DNA of 6,876 bases from Deltaproteobacteria bacterium RBG_13_49_15 (GTDB lineage Bacteria; Desulfobacterota; Desulfobacteria; Desulfobacterales; UBA2156). The translations under genes and the position numbers were made by a program. The notes below the pieces were generated by a model. That model ran no database searches, was not told where the DNA came from, and worked only from the letters and a program-made list of their open reading frames with translations. Below are positions 1 through 5,805 of this stretch, piece after piece (within the stretch, counting starts at the first letter, position 1; the number at the start of each line of letters is the position of its first letter). The stretch lies in assembly GCA_001797695.1 (NCBI GenBank), contig MGQD01000188.1:2593-9468 (forward strand). Direction: 5' to 3'.

Positions 1-122
1 GTTCACAGAAACTGGAAGAAACGGAAAAACGGGTGACCCTTTTGATGAAGGACCCGGAGGGGAATATTCTTGAAAAGCCATTTTTAGAAGAAACCATTAC
101 GGATGATGATGAAAACCTTTGA
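1..122 (+). CDS. xseB: Exodeoxyribonuclease VII small subunit, C-terminal end (partial)
   Basis: Reading from base 3, 39 codons run to a TGA at 120-122; the 5' part lies outside the window. The visible peptide contains KLEETEKRVTLLMKD followed by an acidic tail, which fits the charged helical C-terminus of XseB (typically about 70-85 residues). XseB binds several-fold to XseA to form exonuclease VII, a cytoplasmic enzyme that degrades single-stranded DNA in both directions. The call rests on this short tail and on the context: xseB directly upstream of ispA and dxs is a very common bacterial gene order. The stop lies inside ispA, giving a 20-base overlap with the ATG at 103 and suggesting translational coupling. 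Because only the tail is visible, the identity is likely but not certain. Confidence 0.75.
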   Translation, partial: SQKLEETEKRVTLLMKDPEGNILEKPFLEETITDDDENL

Positions 123-1008
123 TTTAAAATATTATTTGTCCTTAAAACGAGCTCTGATCGACGATCGCCTGGATAAAATACTAAGGGAAAATAGTTCAGG
201 GTCTCCCCGGCTCATCAATGCCATGAGATATTCCCTTATGGCAGGAGGGAAACGATTGAGGCCGGTTTTATGCATCGCTTCATCAGAAGCCGTAGGCGGT
301 GATGCTGCATGCGCCATCCCGGCTGCATGTGCCATCGAATTGATACACACGTATTCGCTGATCCACGACGATCTTCCGGCTATGGATAACGATGAGATCC
401 GAAGAGGAAAACCCACCTGCCATATCGCTTTTGATGAAGCCACAGCTATTTTATCCGGAGATGCCCTTCTGACCATTGCTTTTGAGATCCTTTCAGAGGC
501 CGGCATCAATGATTCTTCAGGGCGCCTTAACTGGCTAAAGATCATAAGGATCATCTCCCGGGCATCCGGCTGCAGCGGAATGATCGAGGGGCAGATGAAA
601 GATATCTCTTCCGAAGGGGTCCGGCTGGACCTAAAGGATTTGGAATCGTTACATTTCCTCAAGACCGGAGCGCTGATACAGGCTTCCGTGGAGTCCGGCG
701 CCCTGCTGGGAAACGGATCTTTTTCCCAGATCGATCGTTTGATGATCTATGCCGGAAATATCGGCCTTGCTTTTCAGGTTACAGACGATCTATTGAATGT
801 CGAAGGGGATGCCAAAGAGATGGGGAAGGCCACCGGAACCGACGGCCTTAAAAAAAAGAACACCTACCCTTTCCTCGTGGGGATTGAAAAATCAAAAACA
901 TATGCCCTGGAATTGGTTAATAACGCCTTGCAGGCGCTTGAGGATTTTGATAACAAATCCGATCCGCTTCGTGCCATCGCATCCTACATCATTGAGAGAA
1001 AACGGTGA
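103..1008 (+). CDS. ispA: Farnesyl/geranylgeranyl diphosphate synthase (polyprenyl synthetase)
   Basis: This 301-residue cytoplasmic enzyme condenses isopentenyl diphosphate with allylic diphosphates to give farnesyl (possibly geranylgeranyl) diphosphate, the precursor of quinone side chains and undecaprenyl carriers. Visible landmarks are GGKRLRP at residues 48-54 and the first aspartate-rich motif DDLPAMD at 89-95, with the two-residue insertion typical of bacterial type II FPP synthases and Tyr84 five residues before it. KTGALI follows at 187-192 and the second aspartate-rich motif at 228-232. That second motif reads DDLLN rather than DDxxD, so its last Mg-binding Asp is Asn. Length matches the family. 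Three ATG codons in a row (103, 106, 109) are possible starts and none has a strong Shine-Dalgarno; 103 is taken as the longest, and coupling to the overlapping xseB probably drives initiation. It is followed 30 bases later by dxs. The product chain length cannot be fixed from sequence alone. Confidence 0.95.
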   Translation: MMMKTFDLKYYLSLKRALIDDRLDKILRENSSGSPRLINAMRYSLMAGGKRLRPVLCIASSEAVGGDAACAIPAACAIELIHTYSLIHDDLPAMDNDEIRRGKPTCHIAFDEATAILSGDALLTIAFEILSEAGINDSSGRLNWLKIIRIISRASGCSGMIEGQMKDISSEGVRLDLKDLESLHFLKTGALIQASVESGALLGNGSFSQIDRLMIYAGNIGLAFQVTDDLLNVEGDAKEMGKATGTDGLKKKNTYPFLVGIEKSKTYALELVNNALQALEDFDNKSDPLRAIASYIIERKR

Positions 1009-1021
1009 CGAGCTATCGTCT

Positions 1022-1028
1022 AAGGAGG
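1022..1028 (+). promoter_or_regulatory. Ribosome binding site deciding the TTG start of dxs
   Basis: AAGGAGG, a near-perfect Shine-Dalgarno, lies 10 bases before the TTG at 1039 in the short ispA-dxs gap. No ATG or GTG in the dxs frame is as well placed, so this site is the main reason for choosing a TTG start. Confidence 0.8.
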
Positions 1029-1038
1029 ACATATTACG

Positions 1039-2916
1039 TTGAGTTTATTGGATCAAATCGATTCTCCGCAGGATTTAAAACGCCTTTCACGAACAGAACT
1101 TCCGAAACTTGCCGAAGAGATCCGGCAAGTCATTGTCGAGGTGGTGTCAAAAAGCGGCGGCCATCTGGCTTCAAGCCTTGGCGCAGTCGAGCTGGCTCTT
1201 GCCGTTCACTATGTTTTTGAAAGCCCTAAGGATAAAATCATATGGGATGTGGGACATCAGGCCTATGCCCACAAATTACTCACCGGCAGGAGGGATCGAT
1301 TTTCAACATTAAGACAGCATCAGGGGATCTCCGGGTTCACCCGCATGAGCGAAAGCCCCTACGATGCCTTTTCAACAGGACACAGCAGCACTTCGGTTTC
1401 CGCTGGACTCGGAATTGCCTGCGGCAAAGAACTGAAGCAGGAAAAAGGGAAAGTGGTTGCCATTATCGGCGATGGGTCAATGACGGCAGGGCTTGCCTAC
1501 GAAGGGCTCAATCAGGCAGGTGATCTTCAAAAAGACCTCATTGTTATTTTAAATGACAATGACATGTCCATCTCCCGGAATGTGGGAGCCCTTTCCTCCT
1601 TTTTAAGTCGAACATTTTCCAGAAAAAAAATCCAGGAAGTCAGGAAGGAGATTCGTGAATTCTTAAAATCGCTTCCCAAGGTAGGAGATGACATCTATCA
1701 ATTTGCCAAACGGTCAGAGGCATCAATTAAGACCCTCATCACTCCGGGAATGCTGTTTCAAGCCTTCAATTTTTCATATTTCGGCCCTATCAACGGGCAC
1801 AGAATGAACCACCTGATCGATATTCTAAGAAACATCAAGCATCTCAGCGAGCCGGTTCTTCTCCATGTCATTACTAAAAAAGGGAAAGGATATATACCGG
1901 CAGAGGAAAATCCGGTTTTTTTTCATGGGGTTGGATGCTTTGAAGTGGATACCGGAAATTGCATCGATCATCCGAGTCGGATTCCCACTTACACAGACAT
2001 TTTCGGGAAGGCCATGATCGAGCTGGCCGCAAGAAACTCCAAAATCGTAGCCGTCACCGCGGCCATGCCCGAGGGGACCGGCCTTTCCGGGTTTTCAGAG
2101 TCATATCCGGAACGCTTCTTTGACGTGGGGATTGCCGAACAGCATGGAGTGACCTTTGCGGCCGGACTTGCCACGGAAGGGCTTAAACCCATAGTCGCCA
2201 TTTACTCCACCTTTTTACAGCGCGCCTACGATCAGATCCTTCATGACGTCTGCATTGAGTCCCTGCCGGTGGTCTTTGCCATTGACCGGGGTGGTATTGT
2301 GGGGGAAGACGGATCGACCCATCATGGCCTTTTTGACCTCTCTTATTTGAGAAGCCTTCCAAACATGGTGGTGATGGCGCCGCGAGATGAAAATGAACTC
2401 TGCCGGATGCTGGCCACCGCCATCGCGTACAACGGCCCTATCGCCCTCCGCTACCCAAGAGGGGCCGGGACCGGTGTGACGATCGACCCGGAGTTCTTAC
2501 CTCTATCGATTGGAAAAGGCGAGGTTTTAAGAGAAGGGAACGATGTTCTGATTCTTGCTGTTGGGCGACCGGTTCAAGATGCCCTAACCGCCTCATCGGA
2601 ATTGAGAAAGGAAGGCGTTTTCGCAACCGTTGTCGATTGCCGGTTCGTTAAACCCTTGGATAAAGAACTCGTCTGCTCCCTTGCCGGAAAGATCAAGCGA
2701 ATTATTACGGTGGAAGAAAATGTGATTGCCGGAGGATTCGGGAGCGCAGTCCTGGAATGCCTGTGCGACGAAGGGATCAGGGATTGCCGGATCGAGCGGA
2801 TCGGCATTTCGGACACCTTTGTAGAGCACGGTCCCAAGAACCTTCTCAGGGCTAAATACGGTATCGATGCTCCTGCCGTCATCCGGGCGGCAAAACGCCT
2901 GCTTGCGAATCCATAA
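1039..2916 (+). CDS. dxs: 1-deoxy-D-xylulose-5-phosphate synthase
   Basis: This 625-residue thiamine-diphosphate enzyme joins pyruvate and glyceraldehyde 3-phosphate to 1-deoxy-D-xylulose 5-phosphate, the first and usually flux-setting step of the MEP isoprenoid pathway. The N-terminal domain shows GGHLASSLG (His42), DVGHQAYAHK (His73), GHSSTS at 114-119 and the ThDP/Mg motif GDG at 144-146 ending in NDN at 172-174. The central transketolase domain carries DVGIAEQHG with the catalytic glutamate at 367. Tyr389, Arg395, Asp424 and His428 match E. coli Tyr392, Arg398, Asp427 and His431. The C-terminal transketolase domain includes VEENVIAGGFGSA near 558-570. Length is normal and no key residue is missing; GPINGH at 249-254 has Asn where GPIDGH is usual. 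The TTG start is set by the preceding Shine-Dalgarno. The gene sits in one operon with ispA and ends 4 bases before the tlyA-like gene. Confidence 0.97.
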   Translation: MSLLDQIDSPQDLKRLSRTELPKLAEEIRQVIVEVVSKSGGHLASSLGAVELALAVHYVFESPKDKIIWDVGHQAYAHKLLTGRRDRFSTLRQHQGISGFTRMSESPYDAFSTGHSSTSVSAGLGIACGKELKQEKGKVVAIIGDGSMTAGLAYEGLNQAGDLQKDLIVILNDNDMSISRNVGALSSFLSRTFSRKKIQEVRKEIREFLKSLPKVGDDIYQFAKRSEASIKTLITPGMLFQAFNFSYFGPINGHRMNHLIDILRNIKHLSEPVLLHVITKKGKGYIPAEENPVFFHGVGCFEVDTGNCIDHPSRIPTYTDIFGKAMIELAARNSKIVAVTAAMPEGTGLSGFSESYPERFFDVGIAEQHGVTFAAGLATEGLKPIVAIYSTFLQRAYDQILHDVCIESLPVVFAIDRGGIVGEDGSTHHGLFDLSYLRSLPNMVVMAPRDENELCRMLATAIAYNGPIALRYPRGAGTGVTIDPEFLPLSIGKGEVLREGNDVLILAVGRPVQDALTASSELRKEGVFATVVDCRFVKPLDKELVCSLAGKIKRIITVEENVIAGGFGSAVLECLCDEGIRDCRIERIGISDTFVEHGPKNLLRAKYGIDAPAVIRAAKRLLANP

Positions 2917-2920
2917 GCTC

Positions 2921-3502
2921 ATGATGAGGGAGGATCACCCGTATGTATCCAGAGGAGGAATCAAGCTCGAAAAAGCGCTTGAAGCATTTAATATCGATGC
3001 TTCCGGATATGTGTGCCTGGATGTTGGAGCATCCACAGGCGGTTTTTCCGATTGCCTGCTTCGAAACGGAGCTGTTCGAGTATATACCGTAGATGTCGGA
3101 TACGGCCAACTGGCGTGGAAATTGAGAACCGATCCGCGGGTGATCGTCATCGAGCGGACCAATATCCGCTATATGCCTCAAGAAGCCGTCCAGGAATCGA
3201 TTGACCTTGCGACAGTGGATGTGTCGTTTATTTCTCTTAAAATCGTTATCCCTTCCGTATTGAAATTCATGAAAAAAGGGGGGAGCATCGTTTCTCTCAT
3301 CAAGCCTCAATTCGAAGTTGCAAAAAATCTGGTGGAAAAAGGCGGAGTGGTGAGAGATCCCTCTCTCCATGATGCGGTTTTAAAAGATCTCATTGCGTTT
3401 TTCGAAAATATCGGCCTGATATGCCGTCCGGTCATCCCTTCCCCGATTTTAGGGCCAAAAGGGAATCGGGAGTTTTTGATCCACCTGGCGCCGATTATTT
3501 GA
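2921..3502 (+). CDS. tlyA: TlyA-family rRNA 2'-O-methyltransferase lacking the S4 domain
   Basis: About 193 residues forming the FtsJ-like Rossmann methyltransferase domain of TlyA, a SAM-dependent enzyme that in characterised cases 2'-O-methylates cytidines of 16S and/or 23S rRNA. Seen: HPYVSRGGIKL (residues 6-16), the SAM-binding loop LDVGASTGGFSD at 33-44, VDVGYGQLAWKLR, ERTNIRY, VDVSFISLK, LIKPQFE and a C-terminal ILGPKGNREFLIHL. A complete K-D-K-E catalytic set can be assigned as Lys15, Asp100, Lys128 and Glu184. Family members are usually about 240-270 residues because an S4 RNA-binding domain of some 60 residues precedes the HPYV-type linker. Here the protein starts directly at that linker. 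The same frame stays open upstream to an ATG at 2867 inside dxs, but those codons (MLLPSSGRQN...) do not resemble S4. Start choice is ATG 2921 (or 2924), 4 bases after the dxs stop and without a clear Shine-Dalgarno, so reinitiation after dxs is likely. The family call is firm; function without S4 is uncertain. Confidence 0.88.
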   Translation: MMREDHPYVSRGGIKLEKALEAFNIDASGYVCLDVGASTGGFSDCLLRNGAVRVYTVDVGYGQLAWKLRTDPRVIVIERTNIRYMPQEAVQESIDLATVDVSFISLKIVIPSVLKFMKKGGSIVSLIKPQFEVAKNLVEKGGVVRDPSLHDAVLKDLIAFFENIGLICRPVIPSPILGPKGNREFLIHLAPII

Positions 3503-3570
3503 TGAACACTTACCAGACTTGATTTTCGCATAGTTAACGGATAGAAGGTTTGCGGGAAGCAGTCCGGTCG

Positions 3571-3610
3571 AAATTTGGATGGCAAAGTAAAAAGCTTCAG
3601 ATGCAAGGCG
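3571..3610. repeat. Possible fragment of a Desulfobacterales dispersed intergenic repeat
   Basis: The stretch around GGCAAAGTAAAAAGCTTCAG (3581-3600), continuing into ATGCAAGGCG, resembles the left half of an intergenic repeat I remember from several Desulfobacterales genomes. Those copies usually continue into a complementary right half, which is not visible here, so this would be a truncated copy. The match is from memory and the window contains no second copy. The octamer AAATTTGG at its left edge recurs near 3673-3680. Confidence 0.35.
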
Positions 3611-3697
3611 AGACCTTTGGAAAACTACACTACATATTGGAAGTATTAGATTCCGGTTTTCACCGGAATGACAAATTTGGAATTATTCAACGGTCTC
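3610..3697. repeat. Nested inverted repeat (small palindromic element)
   Basis: Outer arms GAGACCTTTG (3610-3619) and CAACGGTCTC (3688-3697) are complementary at 9 of 10 positions. Inside them lies a perfect 7-base inverted repeat, ATTCCGG (3650-3656) and CCGGAAT (3663-3669), with the 6-base loop TTTTCA. The inner hairpin followed by GAC resembles the ATTCC...GGAAT family of small dispersed palindromes common in proteobacterial intergenic DNA. The 88-base unit ends 32 bases before the EF-G start. It lacks a T-run, so it is not a standard intrinsic terminator, though it could fold in the RNA or mark a former mobile element (MITE or REP-like). Confidence 0.6.
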
Positions 3698-3704
3698 TTA
3701 ATAT
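3677..3704 (+). promoter_or_regulatory. Weak sigma-70-like promoter candidate for the EF-G paralogue
   Basis: TTGGAA (3677-3682) and TAATAT (3699-3704) are separated by 16 bases and each match 4 of 6 consensus positions. Transcription would begin near 3711, just before the ribosome binding site. The gap is long enough to need its own promoter, but matches this weak occur by chance and the -35 box lies inside the nested repeat. Confidence 0.2.
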
Positions 3705-3718
3705 CAATTGCCCATAGG

Positions 3719-3724
3719 AAGGAG
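3719..3724 (+). promoter_or_regulatory. Ribosome binding site of the EF-G paralogue
   Basis: AAGGAG, within AGGAAGGAG (3716-3724), lies 5 bases before the ATG at 3730. It fixes the start and suggests efficient, independent initiation rather than coupling to the upstream operon. Confidence 0.8.
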
Positions 3725-3729
3725 TTGCA

Positions 3730-5793
3730 ATGTCGGATCATCTGAGGAACATCGCATTGGTTGGACACGGAGGCGCCGGAAAAACCTCATTGGCAGAGAT
3801 TATTCTGTTTAATTCAGGCGCCGTTTCAAGGCTTGGAAAAGTGGAAGACGGGAATACGGCCATGGATTTCGAACCCGAAGAAATCAAGCGCAAGGCGAGC
3901 ATCAGCACTGCTTTTCATCAATTCAATTGGGCTAAACGAACGGTAAACCTGATCGATACGCCGGGAGATCAGAATTTTTTTGCAGACACCCGGAATTGCA
4001 TCCAGGCCGCCGACGGCGTCGTTGTAGTTATTGATGCGGTTGACGGCGTTAAAGTGCAGACGGAACAGGCATGGGATCTCGCCGCGGAATTTCAACTCCC
4101 GTGCGCTGTCTTTATCAATAAACTCGACAGGGAGCGATCGGATTTTCAGAGGATATTCCAGGATGCGTCATCCTCGTTTGAACCCAAATTGATCATGTTG
4201 CAGCTTCCCATCGGCGCCGAGACCGGATTCAAAGGAGTGGTGGATCTCATTCGGATGAAATCATACGAATACGACTCGGCCGGAAAGCGGACCGAAAAGG
4301 AAATCCCGGCGGATATGAATGAACAGGTGAGTAAAGAGCGGGAAGCCCTGGTTGAAAATGTTGCCGAAGCAGATGACGCCCTTTTGGAACGGTATCTGGA
4401 AGGAGAGATCCCTACGGATGAAGAGCTCAAGGGGGCCCTGAGGAAAGGAATCCTGTCGAGATCCTTTGCTCCTGTCCTTATCGGGAGCGCAACAAAACGG
4501 ATCGGAATCGATCTTCTGATGGATTTCATGACCGAATGCATGCCTTCTCCTCTTGAGCGGGGCCCTTTTAAAGGGACCGATCCCAAAACCGGGCTGGAGT
4601 CGGAGCGAACACCCGATCCAAAAGGCCCCTTTTCCGGATTCGTTTTCAAAACCGTTGCCGATCCCTATTCGGGAAGGCTTTCCATTTTCAGAATCGTATC
4701 CGGGACTCTTGGAAGCGACGGAAATTTTTTTAATGTCAACAAAGATTCCAAAGAACGGTTCACCCAGCTTCTCCGGCTGGCCGGCAAGGAGCAAAAACCG
4801 CTGACGGAAGCCGGCCCCGGTTCCATTGTTGCAGTAGCCAAACTTAAGGATACGACAACGGGAGACACCCTCTGCGATGAAAACGGAAAAATCAAATTCA
4901 AATGCGTCGAGCCGCCGTATGCCCTGATCTCCTATGCCGTCAAACCCAAATCCCAGGCCGACGAAGATAAAGTATTGACATCCCTTTCAAGGCTTATCGA
5001 AGAGGATGTGGCGTTAAAGATTTCGCGGAACACCGAAACTAAGGAGATCCTACTTTCAGGGATGGGGAAGGTCCACATCGAATCCGCAACCGAGAAGCTC
5101 AAGCGAAAATTCAATGTCGAAGTGATCCTTGAAATCCCAAAAATTCCCTATAAAGAAACAATCAAAAAGAAAGTCAGAGTCCAGGGAAGGCATAAAAAGC
5201 AGACCGGCGGTCACGGCCAGTTCGGCGACTGCTGGGTCCAGCTCGAACCGCTCCCGAGAGGTAGTGGATTTGAATTCGTGGATGCTATTGTCGGAGGTTC
5301 CATTCCCAGGCAATACATCCCGGCGGTGGAAAAAGGGATCATCGAGTCGTGCATAAGAGGTGTTCTGGCCGGGTTTCCCTGCATTGATTTTAGGGCAACA
5401 CTCGATGACGGCTCCTATCATGCGGTCGATTCATCTGAAATGGCGTTTAAAATTGCCGGATCTCTGGCATTCAGGAAAGCGACCGAACTTGCCCAGCCCG
5501 TGCTCCTGGAGCCGATCATGGACGTTACCATCATTGCTCCGGACGAATATATGGGGGATATCATGGGGAATCTGAATAGCCGTCGGGGAAGGGTTCTGGG
5601 GATGGATTCCAAAGGAAAACACCAGGTCGTTAGGGCAAACGTCCCTCTGGCCGAATTCCAGACATATGCTGCGGATCTCAACTCCATGACCGGGGGGAGA
5701 GGGACTTATACCATGCAGTTTTCGCACTATGACGAAGTCCCTGCCCAACTGGCGCAAAAGATCATTGATGAGGTGAAGAAAACCGCCGGGTAG
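3730..5793 (+). CDS. fusA: Elongation factor G paralogue (EF-G-2/FusA2-like translational GTPase)
   Basis: A full-length 687-residue translational GTPase with all five EF-G domains. The G domain has the P-loop GHGGAGKTS (12-20), G3 motif DTPGD (76-80), G4 motif NKLD (130-133) and G5-like SAT (253-255). Domain II begins near 300 (FSGFVFKT), domain III holds SGMGKVHIE (443-451), domain IV spans about 474-595 and includes HGQFGD, GGSIPRQYIPAVEKGI and the tip segment SYHAVDSSE (562-570), and domain V follows with MGNLNSRRGRV. The P-loop differs from the AHIDAGKTT of canonical EF-G, the switch I RGITI motif is absent (RKASIST instead), and the G3 histidine that activates GTP hydrolysis in EF-G is Asp80. 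These features place it with the EF-G-2/FusA2-like paralogues rather than the housekeeping factor normally found in the str operon. Domain IV conservation suggests that it still enters the ribosomal A site; its exact role is unknown. It is converging on the nuclease gene with 12 bases between the stops. Confidence 0.92.
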   Translation: MSDHLRNIALVGHGGAGKTSLAEIILFNSGAVSRLGKVEDGNTAMDFEPEEIKRKASISTAFHQFNWAKRTVNLIDTPGDQNFFADTRNCIQAADGVVVVIDAVDGVKVQTEQAWDLAAEFQLPCAVFINKLDRERSDFQRIFQDASSSFEPKLIMLQLPIGAETGFKGVVDLIRMKSYEYDSAGKRTEKEIPADMNEQVSKEREALVENVAEADDALLERYLEGEIPTDEELKGALRKGILSRSFAPVLIGSATKRIGIDLLMDFMTECMPSPLERGPFKGTDPKTGLESERTPDPKGPFSGFVFKTVADPYSGRLSIFRIVSGTLGSDGNFFNVNKDSKERFTQLLRLAGKEQKPLTEAGPGSIVAVAKLKDTTTGDTLCDENGKIKFKCVEPPYALISYAVKPKSQADEDKVLTSLSRLIEEDVALKISRNTETKEILLSGMGKVHIESATEKLKRKFNVEVILEIPKIPYKETIKKKVRVQGRHKKQTGGHGQFGDCWVQLEPLPRGSGFEFVDAIVGGSIPRQYIPAVEKGIIESCIRGVLAGFPCIDFRATLDDGSYHAVDSSEMAFKIAGSLAFRKATELAQPVLLEPIMDVTIIAPDEYMGDIMGNLNSRRGRVLGMDSKGKHQVVRANVPLAEFQTYAADLNSMTGGRGTYTMQFSHYDEVPAQLAQKIIDEVKKTAG

Positions 5794-5805
5794 CGGTATG
5801 GATGC

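Larger units (their letters stand above)
3503..3729. other. Intergenic spacer between the tlyA-like gene and the EF-G paralogue
   Basis: This 227-base gap has no convincing ORF. Its first part (3503-3570) shows nothing I can name. The middle holds a stretch resembling a dispersed repeat (3571-3610), and the right half a nested inverted repeat (3610-3697). The end carries the ribosome binding site of the next gene. No hairpin followed by a T-run was found, so the place where the dxs/tlyA transcript ends is not evident. Confidence 0.8.

Noticed and set aside
132..662. 176-codon open frame on the minus strand inside ispA
   Set aside because: It is antisense to a gene with full family motifs, has low-complexity Ser/Arg-rich composition and resembles no protein I know.
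2879..3370. 163-codon minus-strand frame across the tlyA-like gene
   Set aside because: The plus strand encodes clear methyltransferase motifs here; the antisense product has no family features.
3519..3547. Promoter-like pair TTGATT and TAGAAG with a 17-base gap
   Set aside because: Each box matches only 4 of 6 consensus positions and the start would be far from the EF-G gene; chance matches of this quality are expected.
4563..4633. Short palindromes CCCTTTTAAAGGG and AAAAGGCCCCTTTT in the EF-G gene
   Set aside because: They fall in codons for repeated Gly-Pro-Phe and Lys-Gly residues between the G domain and domain II; codon use explains them.
4146..4794. Two long overlapping minus-strand open frames (167 and 177 codons) inside the EF-G paralogue
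   Set aside because: Both are antisense shadows of conserved EF-G domains, overlap each other in different frames and show no recognisable domain.
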